This document shows, one piece after another, positions 43,331 through 55,935 of a stretch of 64,000 nt of DNA. Below the pieces are notes generated by a model that was given only the letters and a program-made list of their open reading frames with translations, did not search any database and was not told the origin of the DNA. The stretch covers positions 43,620,323 to 43,684,322 of the forward strand of contig ML679970.1 of NCBI GenBank assembly GCA_007922225.1. The letters are read 5' to 3'. How positions within the stretch are numbered: position 1 is the stretch's first letter; the number at the start of each line of letters is the position of its first letter. The stretch is from Emydura subglobosa. Taxonomy: Eukaryota; Chordata; Testudines; Chelidae. The position numbers and the translations under genes are program-made.

Positions 43331-46300
43331 GACTGCTGTCGAGTTAGGGTTGGGCTGGACCGGCACTCCGGATTTCCCAGTTTGCAGAGGTTTACAGCTG
43401 GGGGCACTCGGCGCCTGGAAGGGCTCCCGGCACCGCAGCTCCCGTGCGTCAGCATTAACCAAGTTTTGGGGCAGTGTCTATATTTACATTCTCACCTTCT
43501 AGGACTCGTGTCCCAGGCAGATCCAGCCCCGGGAACCTCTGGATTTTGCTCACACTAGCTTTTATGGAACGCTTTAGGTGCCGCGCCCCCCATCTCTCCG
43601 GCCTGTCAGCTTCTCACGCTATACCCCAGCCCTGAAGCACACCCTGCCCCGTCCTCTCCAGCTTCTCTGCCCCCCATGGCTCTGGCCCTCCACACCCCTG
43701 CCCTTGATTAGAATTTCAGCCTGCCAGGGATGCAGCCGGGGCTGAGGCAGATGCCAGCCCCCCACTGCCGGTGCCATCAGGGGGCCCCAGCCCAGGGGAT
43801 TTGGCTCCCCCCCCGACCCATTTTTCAGTCCTGCCATCGCTGATCCCGGCTGGCGCCGAGCTGTCAGTCACGCAGAGGGGGCTGGAGGGAACCCCACTGA
43901 AGCAACTGGGCAGTACTTGTGCCACCCCCCCACACCTAGCATTTCTCTAGTTGGAGGCCCAGATTCCCCCCTCCAACTCCTGCAGCAGAGAGGGGGGCTG
44001 GGCGGGGGCAGTGAGAGGGGTTTTAGACAGAGGCTATGCTGAGTGAGTGCCCCCAGGCCCTGCCAGCTCCAAGCAGACGATGCCATGCAGGCATCGGAAC
44101 ACGCTTTATATCCTCCCCTGGGGATGAGCGGCACATGCGCCACAGAGATCCTATAGCCACCCCCCCAGACCCACAGCGAGATCCTACCGCCCCCTGCAGA
44201 CCCACAGCAAGATCCTCCCAGCCCCCCACAGACCCTCAGCGAGATTCTGCCCCCCGCTCCCCAGCTCCCATGCACAAGCTTGCTAAGGGATCCTGCCTCC
44301 GCCAGCAGCCATAGGGAGTGACGGGAGGGGGAGGGAGCGGTGGGAACAGGGCAGGGCTGTGTCACTGTGCCCCATGGCAGGGTGGTGCCAGGCTGGGATC
44401 AGAGCTGCAGGGGGATTGGGACGTCAGCAAGCCCTGGCTACAACTCTCGCTGTGCCATATGCCCACTGCAGGAGTGCCCGCGACCGTGTCAAGATTGGGG
44501 CCCCACGGTGCCAGGTGCTGCACAAATCCCAGGAGACCCAGCCTGACCCCGCAGTGCTCCCAGTCCAAGTGATGCGTTCTGGCCGCAGGGAGAGGGACCA
44601 TCCCCTAGTCCCACAAGGGGCAGGCAGGGCAAGCCTGCCGTGACAGAGATCTACATAGAGCTCTCAGGATGGGGGCTGCAGTCCAGCAGGAATGAGAAAT
44701 CCAGGCCAGGGTTTCCCTCTGACTGGCCAGCTCCAGCAACTGGTCACTTAATGGAGAATAAAAACCGGACCTGGATTCCAGAGCACTGGAATGGGTGCTG
44801 GGTGCTGGCTCCGGGATGGGCAGACAGGCCTGTGAGCTACCATGGGCTGAGGCAGCCGTTCTGTGCTCTGAGGGCAGCGTCGTGACCCCGGGGCTGGCAC
44901 ACCGGGAGGGAAGGGGGGCTGCGCTCTACGGAAGCGACCCCAGTGGTGCAGCGGTTGCAATGGGATTGCAAACGCCATTGATCTCCAAAAGGAGGGGGCC
45001 AGGGATGGGGGGGGGGGGGGGGAAGGTTGAAAGGGGGCCCCATCTGAGCCAAAGGCCCCAGGGCTCTGTGCTCCCCTCACCTGCGCCCAGCCAGCCCGCG
45101 GGGCCAGCTGCCCCGAGGACAATGCTCGCACTGGCAACGAGTAGTAACCCGAGGGAGCCGGGACACCCGCTGGGCCGAGGAAAGCAGAGACTGACATGGC
45201 CCGGACATGCTCCGCCGCACCGCCCACATGCAGACCCGCCGGGGCAGCCCAGAGCATGGCAGCATCAGACGCCCAGGGCTAGAGGGGTCAGATTCTGCCC
45301 TGCAGAGCTGCACCGGACAGCGCCTGAGCCCAGCCCTGCCATGGGGACGGCCCCGCCCCGCCCCAGGGGCAGCGTGCCACAGCCTGGCCCCGCGGATGCC
45401 ATGCAGAGCCGCGCTGCCCCAGTCAGAGCCCCAGAGGGATGCATGCACAAAGCCCAGGGGCTCCTATCACCCACCCGGCACAGTCTGAGTGTCCTTGGGC
45501 GCAGAGACTCTGGCTGGCACCTTCCCCCCTCCCCTACACACCGCAGGCCCAGGCTGGGGTCTCTGCACCTGTTAGCTGGAGGCGTGGGGCGAGCACGGAG
45601 CTCGCTGCTCTGGGTACCAAGGCACTGAGCCTGTTGCTATGGCAATGGGAGTTGTACAAGCCGGATACAGGCAAGGCTGTGAGGAGGGGGTGGGGCCGGT
45701 CTGAGACATCCCGTTAGCAGGGGGAGGGGAGGGGTGAGGGTCGTCTCTGGGCTGCTGGCCACAGACAGATCCCTGTGGTTCACCAGAGGGCTGCGGTTCC
45801 CGGCCTGTGGTGCCCAGTGTCACCACTAGGGGGCTCCCCCCAGGCCAGGGGGGCTGCATGGGGCAGCTCACCGCAGAGGCAGGGCCGCAGGCGCTGCCGT
45901 GGGAATTGACCCACATCATCCCCCCCAAGGCTGAGCCAGGGGTCGTCCCGTGCTGCGGCAGGCGCACCTGGGCTGCCCGGTGCTGGGGTAAGGACGGCGG
46001 GGTTAAAACAGCCTCCTGCGTGCCCTGGGAGGGCAGGGCACTGAGCGGTGCCCAGGCCGAGGGAGGCCGGTGGCAGGGCTCCAGGGCCTTTCCCTGCAGC
46101 AGCACGGGCCGGTTGGCAGAAACCCCTGGTCACGATGTGCAAAATGGTCTCCAAGCCCATGGCGTCCCATGCTGCCCAGGGGGGGCCCCAGGCACATACC
46201 CCTGCAGCCTCAGGCCCCTCAGCCGCCGCTGCCCAGAACCCTGGGCTGGGGGGACGGACGGACGCGTGAGCGTCTCCGTGCCCAGCTGGGCAGCACCAAG

Positions 46301-49300
46301 GGCACGCTGGCACCAGGGGGCGCTAGGAGACAGGTTCTCCCCAGCTTCCTCCAGCCGGGGCCAGGCCCCCTGGGGAATGAGGGGCCACGGGGTCGCTGTC
46401 TGTGCCGAAAGCCCGGGGTTGACTCGAAGCACACGGGGCCCTGGCCAGCCGGCCTGCTGCAGAGGCTGCGGGGCCGGGTCTCCCCACAGCCGCTGTGGGG
46501 GCAGCAGAGACTCAAAGCCGTGGGGGGCAACAGGGGCAGGGGTCAGGCGCATGCATGACTGGCCCCAGGAGCTGTCTCCACCCCCAGCTGGTAGAGGAGA
46601 GAGGGGAAGGGTGGAAAGGGAGGAAGGCTGGCAGGGCTCCGATTCTCCATGGTGGGCTCACCGCAGTATCCAGGCAGCCCCCTCTCCCACGGGATGGGGC
46701 CTTGTGCCTGCAGCGTGACCCCCGGCTCCTCGCCCAGCTGCTGCCCCCCTGGGGAGAGCAGCGGCAGAGAGAGAAGCCATAGCCCCCCCACTCCTCTCGG
46801 GGTTGGGCCAACCCCCCTCACAAGTCCTGGCTGCAGCCCGGTGAGCTTGGGGGGGCGCCAGGAGCGTGGTGGGGCTCATCTGGGCTCGCGGGTGCCCACC
46901 CCACAGGCAGCTGGCTGAGAGGCTGCTTGCCGAGGCCCCCACTCGGGCAAAGGGGTGGGCACCCCCGGAGGCAGCAAGCTCAGCTGCCTGGCCCGCCCAG
47001 CCCCACAGGGCACTGCCCGCTCGGCTGGGGCTCCCCGGCTCGTGGGAATCACACAGCGATTCCAGCCTGCAGGCTCTGCGAGGGCAGGATCCGGACCCCC
47101 TGCCTCCAAGGCCCTGGCTCTCTGGGGCAGTGGGGAAGCTTCGGGCCGACGTGGAACGAAGCGACTGGAGCGGAATGAAAGAGGCAGCCGAGTGGCCCGG
47201 CCACGGGTTCCTCTTTGGGGTATTAAACCCTCTTTGGTTCCTCTCTGTTCCTGCATTCCCAGGGCAATGCTTGGTTTGCTCACCCCGGAGGGCAGGGGGG
47301 TGCTAGCCAGGAAAAGGGGGAGGTTGGCAGCTGGGTCCAGGCTGGCTGGGGCTACTGGCAGGGCCGGGAGACAGGGCGGGACGGGGCAGACACGAGGTGA
47401 CTGACTGCGGACATGAAGAGCAGTGCACTGAGTTTTAAAGCACTGGCACCAGATCGAGAGGCACCGTCCACACGGCCGAGCGAGCAGCACAGGGCTGGCT
47501 GCAGATTCAGGCAGACATCGCCGTGGCAGTGACACTCGGGGCACGTTTCCGGGGCTTGCTCTGCAGCCTTGAGAGCTAGAACCATCATTTTTCAAAGAAA
47601 TTCTGGGCCACGAATCTGCAGCAGAGGGAAGGATTCTGTGGATGCCCAGGTCACCCTCCAGCCCCCATCCCCGAGCCGCTGAGTCCAGTCCTGGCTCTCT
47701 TGCTTTCACGCGCCGCCGAAGGGCCAGAATTCCTCCTGATGCGACGGGGCTGAGCTTTGATGTGGGCTTTGGGGACACTGGACCTAGGTCTTGCAGCCAG
47801 CCCCCGGAGCACCGAACTGCCGGCCCCCCGCTGTGCCACGCTCCAGGAAGCGTTCAGCTAGCCGCAGGAACAGCGGCACAGCTCCTGCTTCCTGGTATTT
47901 CCCATTCCCGAATTCCCTCCTGTGCCCTCGGCCCTCCTCGCGGGACGCTCGCCTCAGCTTGGGACCCCGGCTGCGTAACACCAGAGCCGGCGCTTTCGGG
48001 GAACGTTCAACTCCAAAGGGGAGCCCACCGGGCGCCGGCGGATTGCAAACGCGGCACCAAACGCAATGGGCGGCACAACCGGAACGGGGCCGCTGGCTTG
48101 GATTTGGGAAGACGCGTCCCTAATTGCTAGCGGGCAGCTTGGGCCGGCAGTGACCAGGGCTTGGGCGCTGACGGCTATTTAGCTCTAACTAGACACTGAT
48201 GCTAATCCTGTCCCAAGAAAACAACAGTAGCTACTGCTCTCTAGCATCAGGCTAACGCACTTTTCTGGGCGCCGGCCGGAGGAAGACACCAGCTGTGCCC
48301 GAGTGAGTTCCTGGCGGCAGATCCCACGGGTAGCCGGCACCACACACGCATGTTTGGTGTTAGAGCCCCACGCGCTCTGCGGTGGAGGACAACAGAACGG
48401 GGGAGAGGGGGTCCTGGCCCCAGGACACCAGGCGAGCCCCCAACGCTTCCTAAATGCATCACGGGCTCTTCAGTACCCGTCGTCAGAGGGCTGGTCTGCA
48501 GGAACAAGCCTCACCCTCGCTTCCTGGCTCTCCCAAATCGCCAGCCCGCTTCCAGGGTTTTTACACTCTCCAGTTCCCTCCTCACTCATCCTCTAGAGCC
48601 AGGATTTCCCACTGCGCTGGGCCAAGGAGCCTTGGGCTGAGATAAACCTGCCCAATTGGAACCGATTCAGCCCCCGATCCTGAGACCAGCTGGCCACCCC
48701 TTGTGCAAACTGCATTCCCGGCTTCCCTCTGGCCCCCGAGCTCAGGAGGGCATCACAACCCCCTTACTGCTGACGAGAGGAGGCAGCGTGCTTTGGAAGG
48801 GATTGGGAACCACTGAGCTAGAGGATAACCACCTAGCCTCTGTACAGCCCCGGGACAGCGGAGACAGTCAGAAGGTGCAGCAGGTCCCAGGGAGCCAGGG
48901 TTCAAATCGCTGGCAGGAAGCGGCAACATGGATTCAGCTGGTAGCAAGTGCATGTAGGGGGGGAATAAACCAGCACAGAGCCCAGGGAAGCGAGGGGCCG
49001 GATGCAGGGAGCCGGACAGCACCTTAGCGAGGGGTTCGCAATGCAGGGAGGGATCAGCGTGACCCACAGGCTGGTGTTTGTAAAGGGCTTTGAGGATGAA
49101 CGGAGCTAAGGTTCATTCTTATAAATGCCCTAAGGCAGCAGAAACAGCCAACTGGCTGCCGTGGGGTGGTGCTGATTTGCACCCGCCAGGGATCCGGACT
49201 CATTCATCCGTCTGAACCCAGTTTCCTTCCCTGTCACGACCACACTTGGGATGATGCAAAGACATTTTAAACTCCTGGCTTAGCCCTCCTCCTTTCTGCA

Positions 49301-52300
49301 CCCGGAGGCAGGGCCGGTCTGTTACCTGGCGCTGGGGGTGTAATTGACGGATGTGCACTGGCTCTGCTGGAGCTGCGTAAGCTGCAGCTGGCCAGCCGGA
49401 TACACACCTAACATCTTGGCTGGGACCGGCCCAGCACGGACAGCCTCTCCCACTGCCAGCGCACGCCGGTTACACCGTCATGTTTACGTTTATACGCGAG
49501 CACACGTCGGTCTCTTTGAGCCAGGAGCGGAGCTGGGGAAGGGGGTGTCAAGTGTAGACGTACCCTCGGTTACACGGCTGCTTTTAGTTCATTTCACCAG
49601 CAGCCCAGGCTGCAGCCGGGGAAGGGTAATTTGGCTGATGACATGAATTTAGCTGATGACATGAAAAATCCTCGTTCCCAGCAGAATAAAAATAAGGGGC
49701 AGAGGTTCTGGAGGAGCCTCTTTTCTTTCCCTAGCCCCATCGATAGCCCAGGGCACACGGCACGGCTGATGCCGGAGGTGGGGGGGGTGAGGAGGGGGCA
49801 CAGAATGGAGCCCTGCGCCAGATTCCTGCCCAGGCCCCTGCAGTCCTGCTGTGCCCGAGGCAAGCGCTGGAGACATTTTCCACGGAACACGCCGCTCCGC
49901 CGTCGCCGCGTACTTTGCCAGTGCTGGCTCCGCACTGCCTCATTCTGCCCAGGCGCCAGCCCTCGAAAGCTGGGCTAAGATGCTGTCAGGGTCTCTCTCC
50001 CCCAAGTGACTCATCCGCTCCAGGCACCTGGCAAACACCACGAAAGGCTGCCAGGTCTGGCTTCCCCGTTCAGCGTACACCGGGCCCTGGCTAGCAACCC
50101 CCCGCAGCCCCATCCCAGGGCCGGCCAAGAGGCATCACTGCCCCCCTTGAGCAGTGATGGCTGCTGGAGCTATAGACTCGGGGGCATCCAGAGGGACCCC
50201 CCTGACTCCAGGCAGATCCCACTGCACTTCACCGGGGGATGGGAGCCCTCAGACACCCCAGAATCACGGGTGTCTGACCTGGAAGGGGCCAGCTGGGACT
50301 CCGTGTCCTGCCCATATTTGGTGGGCAGAACATCTCAGGCAGCTGGGCAAGGCCCCGGGAGGGGTTGGGATGTGGGGATGGGCGGCACGGCCGTGAGACT
50401 GATGCTTGCAGACCAGAGGCACTCCCAGCTGGGCTGTGATATGCACCGCGCTCTTCCCATGGCCCCAGGAAGGGATGTGGTGCTGGGGAGGGGGAGGGGG
50501 GGCAGTGACCTCACTCACTCAAGTCCCGGGGAGCAAAAGGGGGCTTCGGGAGATCTCACTGCTCCATCTCGGCATGTCCCAGAGCCAGGCTTGGCTGGCA
50601 GGGTGTACACAAGGGAGCCCAGGACTGAGATACCAGGGAAGCTGCGGGTCAGGAGCAAGGAGGGGAGAGGGGGGTGCACAGGGCTGTGCGGGAGGAGATT
50701 TCATAGCCCCCACCTTTTCCTTTGCTCCGTCAGTGACTAACACGTAGCAGATTTGCCCATTGAACAACAGAACCCTGCTCAGGCTCGGCGCCACGTTCTT
50801 CGCGGGCGCTGGGGGAGGTGGGGCACAGACAAGATGCCACGGAAAAGCAGGGAGCCCAGAGGCCTTTGACTGGGTGGGGCAGGGGAGCTGCAGGCTGGGG
50901 GGCAGGAGAGGAAAGGACAAGTGGGGCCAGGAGGCACTTGCTCGGCACCCTGCCCAGGGTGGGGGGCTGGGCCCCCCGGAAGCCTGTCAGCCTGGCACCT
51001 TGTGAGCTGCCCCAGCCTGCCCAGCCCCTGGCGGTGCCCTCAGCTGGCTGCCCTGGGAAGGGAGAGCGGGTTTCACTGGCCGATGAATGGGGAGGGGGGG
51101 CGACGCATCCCCTCTGGGCTCTGTCACACTGGAAATGGGGCTGTTACCGAGCACGAGCGCAGGTGTTCAGCCCTCGAATTCCCTGGCGACAGTCACGTCC
51201 GCAGCCAAGGCACCAGCCAGAGCAGGACCTGGGATGGGCCCCCTCGGCCTGGACCAGCTGCTCTTCTCCCATCCTGTTCTACTCAGCTTGCACCAGGACC
51301 TCTCAAGAGCTTCCTGCTCCAGAGGTACAAGACACCCCCCTGCTGGTTTCCCCTGTCTGCTACCGTCAGCGTCCCATGGACTTCTCCCCTCCCCGCTGGG
51401 GAATCAGAGCCTCCTTCGCCTACAACAGGAAGAAACAAGCGAGGAGGCAGAGCCATGAGCCATTCGCATGTGGAAGGAGCCGTAGCCCTGTGCCATGGGT
51501 GGGGGGATCTCTTCTCCCTGCCCCATTCCATGGGGGTTACACATTCTGGGCGGGGGTTACACGAGCACACCTTCTTAACACCCCTGGAGAGCCTGGCTGG
51601 CACTGAGGTTGGGGCCCCCGGGGCTTGGGCAAAGCGGTACAGGTGCCGGGGGGTGTGCGAGATGCAGCGTGTCGGAAGAGCACCAGAGGGAGCCGTGCCC
51701 AGTGCCGTTCGATCGCACTGCCTGCCAGTCGCAGGCCCGTAATGAAATGCTCTGCTAGTTTATGGGTCTAATAAGGAGCAAGGAAGCCAGAATTAGCGAC
51801 TCAGCCTCACACCCCGGCCAGGGGAGCGCAGCTTCGACCCACTTCCAAGGCGCTCTGGTGGGCTGAGCTGGCACATGACGCCTGCGTCTCTGGTTAGTCA
51901 CAGGGACGGCACCAGCAGTGGCCCAAATCGGGCAAGCCCTCTGCTCACCAGGGCCCGTGCCGCTGGAACCAGACAGCCAGGCCCCGCGAGAACCCTTGTC
52001 ACTGCTACTGATCCAGGGCAACAGCAAGAGACCCCCATCCGGGCACGAGAGGACACAGGGGATGAGCCAGAAGAGAACAGGCAGTGGGGGAGCTGCTCCA
52101 GATCCCCAGGACCAGACAAGAGCAGACCCAAGCTGAGCTCACTGGGCCAGGGTGCGGGAAAGCTGGAAAACACAAGTCTAGTGAGAGAATGGCAACAGGA
52201 CAATCCAGCCTGGTCATTCTAGTCTGTCCTAGGCACTTCTCTGGCCTCTATTACTCTAGTAGCTGGGCACCTCTCCGTCCATCTCACTTGTATCCTCACG

Positions 52301-52334
52301 CCCCTCTATGCAGCAGGGCAGGGCTGTTCTCCCC

Positions 52335-52460
52335 ATTGGGCAGCTGAGGGCCAGAGAAACTAAGTGACTGGCTGAAGGTCACCCAGGGAGTCTGCAGCAG
52401 ACATGGGAACTAAACCCAGGACTTAAGTCCCAGGCGAGCGCCCTAACCACTGAGCCATCC
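52335..52460 (-). mobile_element. MIR-like SINE fragment
   Basis: GGGCAGCTGAGGGCCAGAGAAACTAAGTGACTGG, AAGGTCACCCAGGGAGTCTGCAGCAG and CGCCCTAACCACTGAGCCATCC form the reverse complement of the MIR 5' and centre parts. Confidence 0.75.
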
Positions 52461-54767
52461 TTCCCTTCTAGTGCAACCCTCCTCCCTGAGGGGAAAGTTA
52501 CCACCATTCCTCTGGAAAAGCTACAGCGCAGTAAACAAGACGGAGCCGGGTCATTCCATCAGGGGCTGCTCAGAGCGGGGGCTAAACAGTAACACCAGGA
52601 CAGGAGCTGGGACTGACATCAGGACCAGCTGAGACTGCTTAGGGAAGAGACGAGGGCAAACAAATAAAAACCGGAGGGGGGTCAGTGAATGAGAGGAACT
52701 TTTTACAGAGAGATGCTATGACTCTGGGAGCTGGGGCTTTTTAAGGAAAACAGCAAATAACGTGAGACATTCAGCAAAATTCACAAGAGTCAGCAACAGA
52801 TATTTTTGACTCCTGGCTAATTTGAGCACCTTTTAAAACAAAGAAAAGGAAGGAGGGGAGATGACTTGAAAAATCTGAACCTAGTTTTCAGAGCCCTGTG
52901 AATCCCCCGGCCATAGAATTTGCTCCAGAATCTACCCTTTGCAACTGAATCATGCTCCAGAATTGATTATTTTGTTTAAAAAAAAAAATCTTCATCCTTA
53001 TAGTCACAAAGAAAACCTTTCAAACAGGACCCAACCTTGTAGCGGCTGCCTGAGTTTGCAGACAGCCCCAAGTGACAGCTGTGCACACACGCCCCTTTGG
53101 CCCACCAGATGTTAACTCTGAAACATAATGACTAACAAGTTGACATCGTTAACGACGGCGGACCCTTTCAGCAGAAACAGCCAACTAACGTGCTTATTGC
53201 ACAATCTCAAATTCCCCTCCAACTTCTCATGCCCACCGTTTTCCCCGCACGTACACTTTAACAATGCTGCTGCTGCAGGTGGATGTTGTCAGCACAATCT
53301 GCACCACACTAAAAAGGTAGGGCCCTGTAAAATTCACAGAATATTGAGGCACATCAGGGCGCTGTCCTGGCTGTGCGGCATCATACTACTGGAATTCAAA
53401 AGCACAAAGACTAACCACCTTAAGTTTGTCGTCGTGCCTCAGTGGATGCCACATTTCCAGTCTTCCCCACCAGGGGGCAGCCTCATGCACGTTAGGTTGG
53501 GCTTGCGCAGCATATGGGGAAGGGGCTGCATGCCACAGACACAGATCAGCTGGCGCAGGTCTCCTCCGCACTTGTGTGTGGAGGGAATTGGCCCAGAGTT
53601 GCTGCCCCACTGACGGTAGCTTTAGGGAGCAGGAGAGGGGAGGCAGAAGCCTGGAGAAGAGCAAATGTGAAGCCAGGGCCTCACAACGGCAAAGGAGGAG
53701 TGCTGCCCGGTTGGTCTGACTGTCTCAGAACAGCAGAACGGGCATCACTGGGAAAGATCCTCACAGCTGTTCCAGGATAATGGGTCCAGGAACAATCAAC
53801 AGTGCCAGGGACGCGAAAGGAAGAAGCCATGCCAGTGAAACGTGACAGCTTTTGTGCGTCTGTAATCACAGAGCCTGTGGCTACGGGGAGCCGGGGCTGG
53901 GCAGCTGGGATTTTACTACGGCATCCGAGAGCATCCAGCTATCCCTCATGTAGCTTGGCTGGGCTCGATCCTGCACATCCTGAGTACCCCCTAAAAGTGG
54001 CCGGGTGCCTCTGGGAGCTCAACTAGGCCCTATGTATGGCCCAGGGGCAGCAATCCCCATCCATGCACCCAGCTGGGGGAAAATGGGGCCCAAGGGGACT
54101 GGACAGACGTCTGGTGTCACTAACATCCTCATTAAAGATCTGAGAGAAGCACGCTGATTAACTGTGCGGCCAAGACCCAATGGGGAGGCGCTGCAGACAG
54201 CAGGGGAGGCAGAGCTAATTCAAAGGAGCTGGAGGGAACGCCAGGGGATTCGCCATGGGGCAGCTGCAGCGGGAACATGACTCTGATCCTGGTTCTCAGT
54301 GGCAGAGATCCATGCCCAGGTGATGCCAGCGGAGCCATGGGGGTGGCAAGGGGAGTGGGCAAGTTAGGAGTTTGCCAGGGCACATGCCACCATGCCTCCC
54401 ATTGCTCAGCGTCTCATTTAAGACAAGACGCAAGAGTGTGAGACAATAGCCAGGGAAGTGGGAGGCAGGGCGCGGACGGCATGAAGCGATGACGCAGCTT
54501 CTGCAAGCCAAAGATCCCGATTCAACGTCAACAGCCTGGCTGCTCGATTGCGCCTTTAAATGAGCTTCCCCGCCCCCACCTGTCCCTGGCCTCGCCGGGG
54601 CCCCGGCCCGTTAGCCAGTCACCTCCGCCCCGGTCGCTTCTTCCCTTTCAAACCCACCGCCTGGCTTTGGGGGTTAACAAGCGCTCTGCCTAGAGCGCGG
54701 CGTCCGCTCCCAGCGAGGCGCGCCGGCTGCGAGAGAACGCAACGGCAATCTGGGCAATTCTGCTCAC

Positions 54768-54921
54768 TCCCACAGCCCCCCTCGGTGCAGCGCGCGGGCT
54801 CCCGCTCCAGAAACGGGGCCTTCGCTTCCGACACCATCTTCCCGGCGAGGGAGCGACAAACTGGAGGGAAGAACAGCAGCAGCAGCCGATCGGGGCCCGG
54901 AGCTGGGCCTAAATATTTATA
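54768..54921 (-). promoter_or_regulatory. Possible TATA-type promoter and alternative first exon in CAMKV intron 1
   Basis: The minus strand has TATAAATATTTA at 54921-54910. About 85 nt downstream is ATG in a fair context (GGGAAGATGG, ATG at 54837), in CpG-rich DNA. A donor-like GGGA|GTGAGC lies at 54767. Joined to the CAMKV exon 2 acceptor, the frame would run into MPFGC. This is inference; it could equally be an unrelated promoter or chance. Confidence 0.3.
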
Positions 54922-55679
54922 GTTCAGCTAGACGGCTACCAGGGATGTGAGATCAGCCCACGCTGAATTATTCATGGTGGTGCAAGGAGTAACAGGCTGG
55001 GATAACAGGGGCTTTAAATCCGGATTATGGGGCACCGGCAGAGCTGGGCGGGGATGGATCAGCAGGGGGCTGTGGGTTGGGCTGGAGGGACATTGGCACA
55101 GCTGCACCCAGGACTGAGCCGGGAGGAGGCGCCGCCTTTTCCTCAAACACCTGCATTTGGGCAGAGCTCTCCAATCCAAGCATCCAGCAGGACCAACCCT
55201 ACTTAGCTTGCAAGATCTGACGAGAACAGAGACCCAGTGAGACGGCTGCAGATCATAAAGAAACCCCAGGAAAGAACCTGCATTGAATCTAATAGCCTCA
55301 ACATCAAACACGGCAGTGGAAAAAAGGAAAGTCAGCCGCTGGGCCGTATTAAAAGAATGGGGAGCGGGGGGGAAATGCTGTTCTATAAATCAGAGGTTTG
55401 TTCTCACTTCAAACCCTACGCTCGCATCCTCTCCTTGTAGAGGTGAATGTTGAGAACAGATCAGGAAAAGGCAATGGAGACGGTTGGGGTGTCACAGTGA
55501 AGGAGGGGAGGGGACGTTACATACAAGAAATGGGGATTCTGAGGTCAGTCCATCTGGAAATGCAAATTATTCAGAGTGGACTTGGCTGAAGTTTGTAAGG
55601 ACCCCAAAGATTCTAGTGGAAATGAAGTGGTGCCTCCCCATCCCATAATAGGAGAGCAGGAGGGAGTCTCAGCTGATGA

Positions 55680-55935
55680 CATCAGAGGAGATCTTCGTAC
55701 AAGGTGGACAACCTGTGGAACTCACTGCCACATGACGCCCATGAGTCACATGCTGGAAAGGGAGTTAAAGGGACAGGCAGACATTTTGGGAGTCTGAGTA
55801 GCACTGCAGAGATGGCTAGGTGCATTAGGAGACATTTTTAAGGGGGCTGAGGATGCTTTTAGACACAAATCCTGATCTTGGCAGGGGATTGGACAAGATG
55901 ACCCCTTTGGTCCCTTCTAGTCCCAGGGGTCTGGG
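55680..55935 (+). mobile_element. CR1/L3-type LINE 3' fragment
   Basis: ACAAGGTGGACAACCTGTGGAACTCACTGCCACATGA and GGGATTGGACAAGATGACCCCTTTGGTCCCTTCTAGTCCC follow the LINE C-terminal block and 3' UTR. It is diverged. Confidence 0.6.

Noticed and set aside
44795..47778. Several 150-300 codon frames on both strands at 44.8-47.8 kb
   Set aside because: They overlap each other in many frames, are Gly/Pro/Arg/Ala-rich and have no recognised motifs or splice structure. High GC removes stop codons.
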